Below, in pieces: positions 7,477 through 18,738 of a DNA stretch of 64,000 nucleotides (its first letter is position 1; every line of letters begins with the position of its first letter). The translations under genes and the position numbers were made by a program. A model generated the notes under the pieces. That model was given only the letters and a program-made list of their open reading frames with translations, was not told the DNA's origin and ran no database searches. The stretch comes from Actinomycetes bacterium. GTDB taxonomy: Bacteria; Actinomycetota; Actinomycetes; Actinomycetales; Cellulomonadaceae. The stretch lies in NCBI GenBank assembly GCA_023438885.1, contig JAEXPS010000008.1, forward strand, positions 1 to 64,000. Reading direction: 5' to 3'.

Positions 7477-10400
7477 TCAGGCGGCGGGCACCTGAACCGG
7501 ATCGGACCACGTGGTGCCGAGCGGGTTGACGGCGCCCACTCGCACGTACCACGCCTGGCGGGCGACGTTCCCGCTGGTGTAGCTCGTGGCGTTGGCCGCC
7601 ACACTGCTGCTCATCGTCGTCCACGTGACCCCGTCGGCGGAGCGCTGCACCGTGAAGGTCGCCTCACCCGAGACATCGCCCCACGTCACCGTGATCCGCT
7701 CGTTGCCGCCCTGGCGCGCCGCGACCGCCGTGGCGATCCCCGGCTTACTGGGCGGAGCCACCGAGGCCCCGACGGGTGTGCCGTACGAGGTTCCGGCGAC
7801 GTTCACCGACCCGACCCGGTAGCTGTACGAGCTACCGAGCACCGCGGTCGCATCGGTGTAGGTGCGCACGTTGGCGCCGACCGTGCCGATCTGCGACCAC
7901 GTGGTGCCGCCGTCCGAGGAGCGCTGGACGACGAAGCCGGTCTCGTTGGTCGCCGGGTCGTTCCAGGCCAGCCGCACCTGCGGGCCGGCCAGGATCGCCG
8001 CCGTGAGCCCTGTCGGGGCAGCCGGAGCGTTGACCCCGGTGGCGACGGACGCGGACTGCACCACCAGGCTCGGGTACGCCCCGCCGTAGCCGACGGCGTT
8101 GCGCGCCACCACCCGGTAGAGGGCGGCCGCGCTGGCCGACGACGTCGGGTCGGTCAGCTGCCGGGCGCCGTGCGTGTTGCCGGTCAGCGGCTGGAGCAGA
8201 GGCTGGCCGACCGTCGTCCACGTCGTGCCGTCGGTCGAGCGCTGGAGCGCGAACTCGGTCTCGGTGATCGAGTTGTCCGTCCAGTGCGCGACGATCCGCC
8301 GGTTGTTGCCGTTCCCGGTGGTGGTGAACGTCAGATCGCTCGGTGCCCTCGGGGGCAGTGCGAGCGACACCGGCCGCATCATGTCCATCTCCTCGTGGGA
8401 CAGGATGTGGCAGTGCACCACGTACTCCCAACCGAAGTTGACGAGCTGGTTGGTGATCGGGTCGGTCGGGTTGCCCTGGGGGTCCCGACTGTTGAACCCC
8501 ATGGTCGAGCCCACCGGCATCATCGGGTTGAGCGGACGCACCGAGTTCGGCACCTCGAACGGCACCTTCGGCACGATCGGGCGTAGCGCGACGATCGTGT
8601 CCTCGAGCGGGGCCATCCGGACGGTGTCCTTCCATCCCAGCTCGTTCGCGTCCGCCGGGATGATGATGTTGTCCCAGGTCACCCGGTTGATCACCTGGAC
8701 GTCGTAGAGGTGGAAGTGGATCGGGTGGGTGTCCACCCCGTTGTGCGTGAACCGCCAGATCTGCGTCCCGTCCGCCGCCGACGAGATCGGCGTCACCTTG
8801 ACGTCGGCCGTCGGAAGGTTCGTCCCGTCGATCAGCTCCGTGGCGGGGTTGACGTACGGGTACAGCGTGACGTTCTGCAGGCCCGGAGTCGGCGGCTGCG
8901 CCTCGATCCCGAGGTTCGCGGTCATGCGGCCGTACTCGTCGAACGACGAGGCGTTCATCTCGTCGTGGATCGCCTTCGGCTGCAGCGGGATCGACATCTT
9001 CGACGTCTGGCCCCGCAGGGTGTTGAAGCCGAAGGTCTGGGTGTCGCCGACGCGGACCAGCCCGTCGCAGCGGGTGAGGGAGCTGCCCGGGGCGTTGCAG
9101 TTGCTCGACGCCGCGAAGCTGGTCCCGTACGCGCTGTTGTAGGCCGCCTGGCCGACGATGATCGGGTTCTGACCCGACTCGAAGACGCCGGTCCCGGCCG
9201 CGTTGTGCCGGAACGCCGCCTGGAGCTTGCTCAGGCTGAACGCGGTGGCCGGGGCCGTGTCCGCGATCTTCACCTGCATCACCGTGCGGCTGTTCGGGCC
9301 GTAGCCGGGCAGGATCGTCGGTGCACCCACGGGCGACAGGTCCGGACCGCCCGTGTAGTAGTCGTACGACGGCACGCGGGCGGGGAACGCCGCCGGCGCG
9401 TCGTTGTACAGGATCAGCGTCTTGCCGGCGAACTTCGAGAAGTCGACGATCACGTCGGCCCGCTCGGCCGGCGCCAGCAGCAGGGAGTGCTGGTCGACGT
9501 TGCCGACGTCGAAGCGCGTCGGGTCGGTGATCCACGTCGTCGGCTGCTGGCCGTCCAGGACGGCCGGCGCGGGCAGGAAGCCGCCCTCGCTGGCGATCTG
9601 GATCCAGTCGGGTCCCGCGGTGCTGTCCTTCGCCTGGACGGGCGTCGGGAACACCACCGGGTCGAGCTGGGCGGCCGCGAGCTTGTCCGGGTCGAGCGCC
9701 ACCTCGGTGGTGCCGTCACCCTGGGTCGGGTCGGCCAGGTACCACTGGAAGTTGAAGAACCGGTCGTTGGCGGCGTTGAGCACCCTCATCCGGTAGGTCT
9801 TCGGGTCCAGCGTGACCGTGGGGTATGCGACCCCGTTGACGATCGGCGTGTCGTTGAACTGCTCCATGCCCGCCGAGATGTTTGGCGTGCCCGGGATCTC
9901 CTCCGGCTCGCAGTACGGGTCGGTCTGGTACGTCCACGTCGCCGGGTCGTCGAGGTTGCACGCCGGGTCGTAGTACGGGTTGGCGATCGGCCCGTACGGC
10001 GTGTCCGTAGCCGGCGGCCAGAACCACGGGCCGTACATCCACCGGCCGTACGCGGACATCCCCGAGGGGTCGCCGGGGTTCTGCGCCGGCATGTACACGT
10101 GGTGGTACCAGAAGCTGCCCTTGGTCCCCCACCGCTGCGAGTCCCACGTCGGGTCCTGCGCAGCGAGCTGGTCCGCATCGGGCACGAACGTCCGGTCCTG
10201 GACGATCAGCGGGATGGTGTCACCGGCGCCCGGGATGGTGCCGGAGTCCACCAGCGCCTTCTCGGTCGGGTCGGTGATGGTGTACCCGGCGGCCTCGCCG
10301 GCGTACACGTTGAGCCGCGTGATGCCCCACGAGTGGTCGTGGTAGAACATCAGCCGCGCACTCTGCTCGTTCGTGTAGTAGAAGGTCGAGCAGCCGTCGT

Positions 10401-12093
10401 CGGCCGCGTCGCACAGCACGCCGTTCCCGTCCGCCATGTCGGGCACGTTCTGGACGCTGACGCCCTGGGGCCAGGACGTGGTCTCCCCCGCTGGGCTGAT
10501 CCACTGGTGCGGCGTGCCGTCGCTGATCCACGGCGTGACGCCACCGTGCAGGTGCAGCGTGGCGCGGTTGTCGGGGAAGCACATGTCCGGCTTCGGCGAC
10601 TGCGTGCACTCCGGGTTGCGGACCTCGTCCATCACGGAGCCGTCGTCCGCGGCGGCGCCCATGTCCATCGGGCCCATCCCGGAGCCCATCATGGAGGAGT
10701 CGACGGGCAGGAAGAGGTCTCCTGCCGCACCGGTGGGCAGCAGGTTGCGGAAGACGATCCGCACCGGCCGGTCCTTGGTCGCTCCGATGATCGGGCCGAG
10801 GAACTGCGGGCTCGTCACGCCGTAGTACTGGTGGCCGTCGGTGTCCGTCACCGGCACCGTGGTGCCGTCGAGCAGGGCGTTGGTCAGCGGGAAGTGCTGG
10901 CTCACCGACGCGTTGTCCGCGGTCTCGAGCTGGACGTACCCCCGCACCAGCGTGGGCGGGAGGTCGGACGAGAAGGACGTCAGGTACTGCACCAGGCCGA
11001 TCACCAGCTCGTCGGACTCGACGCCGCCGTAGGTCTTCGGCGTCAGCACCGCCGCGGGCAGGAACTTCGCCGCCGGGTCGCTCGGGCAACCGGCACCGGC
11101 CGGGTCGCACGGCAGCGGCAGCTGGTCCTGGAACTTGCGCATCCCCACGGTGAGGTAGCCCGTGCCGGCCTCGGTGACGGTGACCGAGGTCACCGCGCCG
11201 ATGTCGGTGGACGCCGTCGCCTCAGCGCCGGTCCCCGTCCCCGTCGGGTCGGCGACGGCCACCGTCGGCGTCGACGTGTAGCCCGTGCCGAACTCGTCGA
11301 CCGTGATCGCGGACAGCGCGAGCGTGGCGGTCAACGTGGCGGGTGTGGCGCCCGAGATCGGGTCGAACAGCGTCCCGTTGTGGATCGCCACACCCGGCGG
11401 CGCCGTGTACCCGGCACCCGGGTCGTCGATGACGACCGCGGTGACGGTGCCGTTGACGTCCAGGCCGTCCTCGGGCACGTGACCCTTCGCCTGCCGGCCG
11501 TCAGGTGCACCCGGGAGGTCGAAGTCCACCGTCGGCATCGTGTAGCCGGCGCCGCCGTCCGCGATGGTGATGGCGTCCACGCCGCCGGACCCGGTCGCGG
11601 TGGCACCGGTGCCGGCGCCGCCGTCGATCGTGACGGCGAAGCCGGAGTAGCCGGCCCCGGCCGCGGTGACCTCGGCTCCTGTGACGACGCCGTCCGCGGC
11701 GATGGCGGCAGTGGCGACGGCGTTGCCGTCACCGCCGGTGATCTGGACCGTCGCCGTGGAGTACCCCGATCCCGGGCTGGTGATCGCGATACTCGCGATG
11801 CCGCCGGTGGTCGGATCCACCTCGGCCTGCGCGGTGGCACCCGAACCGTCCCCGACGATCTCGACGGAGGCGTTCGGCAGCGTGAAGGGGCTGTTGGCCC
11901 AGTTGGGCCATGGCCCGAAGTAGTGAGGCACCGTCGAGGAGTCGGTCTCAGAGGCCGGCGGCGCGGCAGCCGCCGAGGTGGCGGCGACGGGGACGGCGAG
12001 GAAGCCCGCCGTCACGAGGGCGGTCAGTGCGGCGACCGTGCGTCGCAGCTGTGTCCGGGACGTTCGTGGCGTCCACGGCGTGCGCATGTCCAT
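7477..12093 (-). CDS. Very large secreted multicopper oxidase with N-terminal G-x-G-Y repeats and C-terminal Fn3 domains
   Basis: The 1538-residue protein starts with a signal peptide (about 1-44). Six short glycine-rich beta repeats follow (about 75-315), each ending in a G(S/A/T)GY turn. Cupredoxin domains with all four copper motifs come next: HLHGG near 513, FYHDHSW near 583, HPIHFH near 1123, and HCHILSHEEMDMM near 1227, where the type 1 axial Met lies ten residues after Cys. Three fibronectin type III domains close it (about 1250-1340, 1355-1445, 1450-1536). Most bacterial laccases are 450-650 residues. Large insertions between copper motifs (for example 600-760, with many Trp and Tyr) account for part of the excess. 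It probably oxidises phenolics, metals or a cell-wall substrate outside the cell. The start is the ATG after AAGGGGGA. Confidence 0.92.
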   Translation of the reverse strand: MDMRTPWTPRTSRTQLRRTVAALTALVTAGFLAVPVAATSAAAAPPASETDSSTVPHYFGPWPNWANSPFTLPNASVEIVGDGSGATAQAEVDPTTGGIASIAITSPGSGYSTATVQITGGDGNAVATAAIAADGVVTGAEVTAAGAGYSGFAVTIDGGAGTGATATGSGGVDAITIADGGAGYTMPTVDFDLPGAPDGRQAKGHVPEDGLDVNGTVTAVVIDDPGAGYTAPPGVAIHNGTLFDPISGATPATLTATLALSAITVDEFGTGYTSTPTVAVADPTGTGTGAEATASTDIGAVTSVTVTEAGTGYLTVGMRKFQDQLPLPCDPAGAGCPSDPAAKFLPAAVLTPKTYGGVESDELVIGLVQYLTSFSSDLPPTLVRGYVQLETADNASVSQHFPLTNALLDGTTVPVTDTDGHQYYGVTSPQFLGPIIGATKDRPVRIVFRNLLPTGAAGDLFLPVDSSMMGSGMGPMDMGAAADDGSVMDEVRNPECTQSPKPDMCFPDNRATLHLHGGVTPWISDGTPHQWISPAGETTSWPQGVSVQNVPDMADGNGVLCDAADDGCSTFYYTNEQSARLMFYHDHSWGITRLNVYAGEAAGYTITDPTEKALVDSGTIPGAGDTIPLIVQDRTFVPDADQLAAQDPTWDSQRWGTKGSFWYHHVYMPAQNPGDPSGMSAYGRWMYGPWFWPPATDTPYGPIANPYYDPACNLDDPATWTYQTDPYCEPEEIPGTPNISAGMEQFNDTPIVNGVAYPTVTLDPKTYRMRVLNAANDRFFNFQWYLADPTQGDGTTEVALDPDKLAAAQLDPVVFPTPVQAKDSTAGPDWIQIASEGGFLPAPAVLDGQQPTTWITDPTRFDVGNVDQHSLLLAPAERADVIVDFSKFAGKTLILYNDAPAAFPARVPSYDYYTGGPDLSPVGAPTILPGYGPNSRTVMQVKIADTAPATAFSLSKLQAAFRHNAAGTGVFESGQNPIIVGQAAYNSAYGTSFAASSNCNAPGSSLTRCDGLVRVGDTQTFGFNTLRGQTSKMSIPLQPKAIHDEMNASSFDEYGRMTANLGIEAQPPTPGLQNVTLYPYVNPATELIDGTNLPTADVKVTPISSAADGTQIWRFTHNGVDTHPIHFHLYDVQVINRVTWDNIIIPADANELGWKDTVRMAPLEDTIVALRPIVPKVPFEVPNSVRPLNPMMPVGSTMGFNSRDPQGNPTDPITNQLVNFGWEYVVHCHILSHEEMDMMRPVSLALPPRAPSDLTFTTTGNGNNRRIVAHWTDNSITETEFALQRSTDGTTWTTVGQPLLQPLTGNTHGARQLTDPTSSASAAALYRVVARNAVGYGGAYPSLVVQSASVATGVNAPAAPTGLTAAILAGPQVRLAWNDPATNETGFVVQRSSDGGTTWSQIGTVGANVRTYTDATAVLGSSYSYRVGSVNVAGTSYGTPVGASVAPPSKPGIATAVAARQGGNERITVTWGDVSGEATFTVQRSADGVTWTTMSSSVAANATSYTSGNVARQAWYVRVGAVNPLGTTWSDPVQVPAA

Positions 12094-12196
12094 CGAGTCC
12101 CCCTTGGATGTCGGATTCGGACAGGCGAGGGCCCTCGGGCTGGGCGGGACTTGCGTCCCTCGGGATTCGCAGTCCGGACGTTAGGCGGACAAACCG

Positions 12197-12234
12197 GGAC
12201 ATGTCCGTCGCCCCGGCCAAGAATTGGACCGGTC
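12197..12234. promoter_or_regulatory. Short palindromes upstream of the multicopper oxidase
   Basis: GGACATGTCC (12197-12206) and GACCGGTC (12227-12234) are perfect palindromes in the 184-base gap before the oxidase start. TTGGAC occurs twice close to the second (12225-12230 and 12235-12240). They are possible regulator sites, but palindromes of this size also arise by chance in GC-rich DNA. No convincing promoter boxes were found. Confidence 0.25.
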
Positions 12235-12277
12235 TTGGACGAACCTTCGACGACGAGCCCGCGGCGGGCCGCCGCCG

Positions 12278-13789
12278 TCAGCCGAGGAGGTCGTCGGCCG
12301 CGCGGTTCGCCGCCAGCCGCCCGGAGACCAGTGCCGTCGGCACGCCCGTGCCAGGGTGGGTCGATGCGCCGGCGAAGTACACGTTCGGGTAGCGCCCGTG
12401 CCGGTTGTGCGGTCGCAGGTAGGCCAGCTGGGTCAGGGTGTGGGCCAAGCCGTGCGTCGCGCCCCGCACCAGGTTGTACTGGTCGCGCCACACCAGCGGG
12501 GTCGCCGTCGCCTCGACGGTCGTGTGCTCGGGAAGATCGGTGACACCCAGCAGCGCCATGCGGTCGAGGACCGCCGCCCGGGCGGCCCTGACCGCCCTCG
12601 CCCAGGCCTCCCGCTCTCGGGCAGAGGCCGCCGGGTCGTCGCCGTCGTAACCCAGGTGGCCGGTCGGGACCACCGCCACCAGGGTGTCGCGGCCGGTGGG
12701 AGCGGCCGTGGGGTCGAGCCGCGCCGGGGCGTGCACGTAGACGCTGGGCTTGGCCGGCAGGGCCTCGTTGCGCTCGATCCGGACGAAGTTCTCACGGTAG
12801 GCGTCGGCCAGGAAGAGGGTGTGGGGCGCCAGCTGCGGGTAGGGGCGGTCCAGCCCCCAGAAGAAACTGATCGCGGACCCGGAGAACGTCTTGCGGGCCA
12901 CCTGCTCGGCGGCCCCGCGGTCCGGCAGCAGCCGGCGGTAGACGTACGGCAGGTCCGCGTTGGCGACCACGACGTCGGCCGGAAGGCGTGTGCCGCCCGC
13001 CAGCTCGACCCCGGTTGCCCGCTCACCCTCGATGTCGATGCGCCGCACCGGGTCGTCGTACGCGAACGTCACCCCGGCCTCCTCCGCGAGGCCGACGAGC
13101 GTCTCGACGAGCCGGTACATGCCGCCGCGGGGATACCAGACGCCGTGCGCCAGCTCGCTGTAGGGCGTGAGGGAGAACGTCGAGGGAGCGGAGAACGGGC
13201 TGAGGCCCATGTAGACGTCCTGGAACGTGAACGCGGCCCGCAGCCGCGGCGAGCGGAAGTACGCGCGCATGTGCCGGTAGTGCGGTAGCAGGGGCTTGAG
13301 CTGCAGGACGAGCGGCAGGTTGCGCGGCGTGAAGAACTCCCTCGCCGTGCGGAAGTCCCTCTCCACCAGCCGTGGCATCGCGAGCCGGTAGTGCCGCCGG
13401 CCCTCGTCGAGGTACCTCAGCAGGCCCCCGAAGGACCCGGGCTCGATCGCCTCGAGCTGCCGGGAGAGCGCCTCGAGGTCCGAGGTCATCGCCAGGTGCG
13501 AGCCGTCGTCGAAGACGACGTCGTACGAGGGGTCGACCCGCTGCGGCTCCAGCGCGGCGTCCATGTCGACGCCGAGGGCGGCCAGCTCCGAGCGGTACAG
13601 CAGCGGCATGATCAGCAAGGTCGGACCCGTGGGGAACACGTGTCCGTCCCGTGTGAACCGGCCGAGCCGCCCGCCCGGCTGCGACGTCTTCTCGACGACC
13701 GTGACGCGGAACCCGCGCCTGGCCAGGTGGATCGCCGCCGACAGGCCGCCGACGCCGGCGCCGATCACCACCGCGGAGGGGCCGCTCAT
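12278..13789 (-). CDS. crtI: Phytoene desaturase (CrtI-type)
   Basis: This 503-residue FAD enzyme has a dinucleotide-binding GAGVGGLSAAIHLA segment at residues 9-22 and the CrtI C-terminal signature NVYFAGASTHPGTGVPTALV. It introduces double bases into the colourless carotene made by the upstream CrtB. The ATG was chosen because it gives the expected FAD-motif N-terminus and overlaps the crtB stop as ATGA; the open frame continues far upstream inside crtB. No geranylgeranyl diphosphate synthase or cyclase gene adjoins it. A diapophytoene or squalene desaturase role cannot be excluded. Confidence 0.92.
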   Translation of the reverse strand: MSGPSAVVIGAGVGGLSAAIHLARRGFRVTVVEKTSQPGGRLGRFTRDGHVFPTGPTLLIMPLLYRSELAALGVDMDAALEPQRVDPSYDVVFDDGSHLAMTSDLEALSRQLEAIEPGSFGGLLRYLDEGRRHYRLAMPRLVERDFRTAREFFTPRNLPLVLQLKPLLPHYRHMRAYFRSPRLRAAFTFQDVYMGLSPFSAPSTFSLTPYSELAHGVWYPRGGMYRLVETLVGLAEEAGVTFAYDDPVRRIDIEGERATGVELAGGTRLPADVVVANADLPYVYRRLLPDRGAAEQVARKTFSGSAISFFWGLDRPYPQLAPHTLFLADAYRENFVRIERNEALPAKPSVYVHAPARLDPTAAPTGRDTLVAVVPTGHLGYDGDDPAASAREREAWARAVRAARAAVLDRMALLGVTDLPEHTTVEATATPLVWRDQYNLVRGATHGLAHTLTQLAYLRPHNRHGRYPNVYFAGASTHPGTGVPTALVSGRLAANRAADDLLG

Positions 13790-14703
13790 GCCGCACCCCG
13801 CGAGACGTGTGCTCGGTCGTGGCGCGAGGCCAGAGCCGACCGGGTCCCTGAGGCCGCAATGGCCAACCCGCCCCGCGCCGACGAGCGCTCCCCGTAGCCG
13901 GGCCGCAGCCGGTACCCGTCGCGCTCGACGGCGTCGAGCACCCACTCGAACCGCGCGATGTACGCATGCCCGGCCAGTGCGCAGCGCTCGCTCTCCAGCC
14001 GCGCCAGGTACCCGCGGCCCGTGGCGAAGCACTCGCGGGCCAGCGCCACGCGGTCCTTCACCCACCTGCGCAGCTGGGGTGCGTCGACGTCGTCCGGGGC
14101 CACGCCTGACTCGAGGACGCCTGCCGGCACGTTGACGTAGCCCGCGGCGACGTCCGCCACGTGGTCGCGCAGCATGTGGGCGATGTGTGCGCCGGTGACG
14201 GCGACATAGCGGGTCTCGTCCTGCGGGGCACGCCGGCCGTGCCCGATGCAGTGGTGCAGGGCCTCGGTGACGGCGACGGCCAGGCCGTGGGTGTACCGCG
14301 CCAGCTCGGCCTCGCTGACCCTCCGGTCACGGCGCCGAGCGTCGAACTCGATGACGTCCAGCATCGCGCGCACGGCCGCGTGCGCGCCCGCCGCGTCCCG
14401 ACGCGGGGAGCCCTCGCGCCGGCGCAGCAGCGCGACGAGCAGGTGCTCCTCGTCGGCCAGCGCGCGGGCCGAGCCCGCCACCAGGGACCGCTGGCGCTCT
14501 ACGAAGGCGAGTCGCTGAGCCGGCGTGGCCAGCCTCTCGTCCACCTCGTCGTCCAACCAGCGGAAGTAGCCGTACAGCGCGAAGGCGTCCTGGCGGTAGG
14601 CCCGGTCGGCCAGCCACCTGATCGTCAGGTAGGACTGGGTGCTGGCGCCCTTCGTGATCGCCGCCCCGAGGGTGGCTCGGGACGCGCCGTCGAGCCGCGG
14701 CAT
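13786..14703 (-). CDS. crtB: Phytoene/squalene synthase family protein
   Basis: The 305-residue protein joins two prenyl diphosphates head to head. The first acidic motif, DDEVDE, is at 51-56 after the conserved YGYFRW, and the second, RDHVAD, is at 179-184. It is the first gene of the crtB-crtI pair and is joined to crtI by an ATGA overlap. The start ATG has a GGGGGAGG site three bases upstream. The C-terminal 30 residues are variable. Together the two genes probably make a linear carotenoid; the C40 versus C30 choice cannot be read from the sequence. Confidence 0.9.
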   Translation of the reverse strand: MPRLDGASRATLGAAITKGASTQSYLTIRWLADRAYRQDAFALYGYFRWLDDEVDERLATPAQRLAFVERQRSLVAGSARALADEEHLLVALLRRREGSPRRDAAGAHAAVRAMLDVIEFDARRRDRRVSEAELARYTHGLAVAVTEALHHCIGHGRRAPQDETRYVAVTGAHIAHMLRDHVADVAAGYVNVPAGVLESGVAPDDVDAPQLRRWVKDRVALARECFATGRGYLARLESERCALAGHAYIARFEWVLDAVERDGYRLRPGYGERSSARGGLAIAASGTRSALASRHDRAHVSRGAA

Positions 14704-14862
14704 CGACCTCCCCCTCGCTCGTCGCCCTGCCTCGCGGCACGCTAGCGCCGGTGCCGACGCCTGGCCGGGCACCTTGGTCCCGGTCGGGCCCCTGGCGCCG
14801 GCGCCGGTGGCGGCCCCGACGGCCCCGGTGGACAGGCCGTAGAGTGCCGCGCGGAGGCTGCC

Positions 14863-15390
14863 ATGACCCGTCACGTCCCGCGTCGCTGGACCGCTCCCGT
14901 GACCGGGCGGCCGGTGCTCGTCGGCGTCGAGCCCGCGCAGGAGTCCCACGTGGTCCAGGAGGCCGCGGCGCTCGCCCGCGCACTGGGCACGGGGCTGGTC
15001 TGCCTCTGGGTCGACGGGGCGCACGTCGTCGCGGAGCACGAGCCGGACGGCACCCTCGACCTGGTCCCGACGGACTCCGACCGCGACGAGCCCGACGACC
15101 AGGTGCCCGACGACGCCCTCGTCGCCCGCCTGGCGGAGCACCTCGATCCCACGGGCGTTCCGTGGCTGTTCGTGTACGCCACCGGCGAGCCCGTGCACGG
15201 CCTCCGCGAGGTGGCGGAGGCCTACGACGCCCGGCTCATCGCCGTCGGCGCCCGCCGGCACGGGCTCGGGCCGTGGGTGAACGAGCTCATCGGCGGTTCG
15301 ATCGCCGGCCGCCTCGCCCACACGCAGGAACGTCCCGTCCTCGTGGTCCCCGCTCCACGCCCCGGTCGCCCGGTGGGACCGGGCGCATGA
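14863..15390 (+). CDS. Universal stress protein (UspA domain)
   Basis: This single-domain UspA protein of 175 residues has the ATP-binding pattern near its end: GARRHG, a nine-residue gap, and GGS. An acidic loop rich in Asp and Glu sits in the middle (about 65-90). Usp proteins bind ATP or nucleotides and help cells withstand starvation or toxic stress. The stop overlaps the first crcB start as ATGA, which places it in the fluoride-channel operon. Transcription is divergent from crtB. Confidence 0.87.
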   Translation: MTRHVPRRWTAPVTGRPVLVGVEPAQESHVVQEAAALARALGTGLVCLWVDGAHVVAEHEPDGTLDLVPTDSDRDEPDDQVPDDALVARLAEHLDPTGVPWLFVYATGEPVHGLREVAEAYDARLIAVGARRHGLGPWVNELIGGSIAGRLAHTQERPVLVVPAPRPGRPVGPGA

Positions 15391-15794
15391 GCCGGGCCCA
15401 CCACTCCGACCCCGTGCTCGTCGCGAGCGTCGCCGCCGGAGGCGCTCTGGGCAGCCTTGCCCGGTACGGGCTGTCGCTCACCCTCCCGCCGCGCGGTGGG
15501 GTGCCGGTGGCGACGCTGATCGAGAACGTCAGCGGCGCGTTCCTGCTCGGGATGCTGCTCCAGCTCCTGCTCAGAGGCGGCCACGAGACGCCGCGGCGCC
15601 GGTGGCTGCGGCTGACGCTCGGCACGGGGGTGCTCGGCGGGTTCACCACGTACTCCGCGCTCGCTCTGGAGCTGCACGGCCTGCTGGCCGACGGCCGCGT
15701 CCTGGTCGCCCTCGGCTATGCCGTCGCCACGGTCGCCGGCGGCACCGCCGCGTGTGTCGGCGGCATCGCGCTGGCAGGGCGGGTGCGGCGATGA
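15387..15794 (+). CDS. crcB: Fluoride channel subunit CrcB (first copy)
   Basis: This 135-residue protein has four membrane segments. Family motifs include GGALGSLARY near the N-terminus, NVSGAFLLG in helix 2 and GVLGGFTTYSAL in the broken helix 3 that lines the pore. CrcB/Fluc channels let fluoride leave the cytoplasm as dimers. Two different subunits encoded side by side usually form a heterodimer. Its start overlaps the stress-protein stop and its stop overlaps the second copy, both as ATGA. Confidence 0.92.
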   Translation: MSRAHHSDPVLVASVAAGGALGSLARYGLSLTLPPRGGVPVATLIENVSGAFLLGMLLQLLLRGGHETPRRRWLRLTLGTGVLGGFTTYSALALELHGLLADGRVLVALGYAVATVAGGTAACVGGIALAGRVRR

Positions 15795-16165
15795 CCGCCG
15801 TGCTCGTCGCGGTGTTCGGCGGCCTGGGTGCGGCGGCCAGGTTCGTGGTCGACGGCTGGTTCCGCGGCCGATGGGCTCGCCGCCTGCCGCTGGCCACGAT
15901 CGCGATCAACGTCTCGGGGTCGCTGCTGATCGGGCTGCTGGCCGGCGCGCTCGCGGAGGGGCGCCTTCCGGCCGCGGCGTACACGGTCGCGGCGGCCGGG
16001 TTCTGCGGCGGGTTCACCACCTTCTCCACGGCGACGGTCGAGACCGTACGCCTCGCCGAGGCCGGTGACCTGCGCCGCGCGACGCTCAACGCGATCGGTC
16101 CCCTGGTGCTCGCGGTGGCCGCGGCGAGCCTGGGCTACCTGTGCGTCACGGGCCTGGTGGGCTGA
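15791..16165 (+). CDS. crcB: Fluoride channel subunit CrcB (second copy)
   Basis: This 124-residue paralogue has the same four-helix layout, with GGLGAAARFVVD, INVSGSLLIG and GFCGGFTTFSTAT. It keeps the conserved N-V-S-G and GFTTFS elements that form the fluoride path. It is coupled to the first copy by an ATGA overlap, which would give equal synthesis of the two subunits. No fluoride riboswitch was recognised before the operon. Confidence 0.93.
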   Translation: MTAVLVAVFGGLGAAARFVVDGWFRGRWARRLPLATIAINVSGSLLIGLLAGALAEGRLPAAAYTVAAAGFCGGFTTFSTATVETVRLAEAGDLRRATLNAIGPLVLAVAAASLGYLCVTGLVG

Positions 16166-16195
16166 AGGACCACCGAGACGGCGGATACGTGGCGC

Positions 16196-16420
16196 CTACG
16201 CGCTGCGGCTGGCCCTGAACTCCTCGGCGATCTGCTGCGCCTGCGCGCTGACGAGGATCCGGAAGTACTCGAACGTCATCGCCACGTCCTGCTCGGCGGC
16301 CCCGCGGTCCCGGGCTCGGAGCCAGTCGCGCTTCGCGGCGTGGATCTCCGCGTCCGTGACGCGCCACGCCCAGGTCGTTGCGCTGTTCTCGGGCTCGGGG
16401 TTCATGCCGCAATTCTGCAC
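16196..16420 (-). CDS. Small hypothetical protein
   Basis: The 74-residue product has a WAWRVTDAEIHAAKRDWLRARDRG stretch that looks like two helices, followed by an FEYFRILVSAQAQQIAEEF helix. It is soluble, with no signal or metal motif. The family was not recognised, but the amphipathic pattern suggests a real gene. The GTG start has GAGG eight bases upstream; an ATG five codons later has no site. It stands alone between crcB and nadE. Confidence 0.55.
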   Translation of the reverse strand: MQNCGMNPEPENSATTWAWRVTDAEIHAAKRDWLRARDRGAAEQDVAMTFEYFRILVSAQAQQIAEEFRASRSA

Positions 16421-16542
16421 GCCAGGAGCCTCGTCTGGGACCTAAGTCCCCAGTATTCGCCCGGTGTGACACGGGTCAGCGGGTGAGATGGCTCGCGCCG
16501 CTCGCCCCGTCAAGCCGCGGACCTGCGTGAAAGACTCCCGAC

Positions 16543-18585
<2,043 letters not shown>

Positions 18586-18738
18586 CGATGCTGTGCACGT
18601 GTGGTGAGGCCCAGATCCGCGACCCGGACGACGACACCACGCCGTAACACGCAGGCACTAACCTGCGCCCCAGGTGCCGGGCACGCCGGTGCCGGTCCGC
18701 ACTCTGACGGAGCGGACGACTCGCCTGGAGGCACTCTC

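Noticed and set aside
8710..12543. A 1277-residue open frame on the plus strand opposite the multicopper oxidase
   Set aside because: It is rich in Arg, Val and Asp with no recognisable motif, and the opposite frame has a clear signal peptide and copper motifs. Long antisense frames are normal at this GC content.
14704..14862. Possible fluoride riboswitch before the usp-crcB operon
   Set aside because: The conserved core of the crcB motif was not found; the stretch is only GC-rich spacer.
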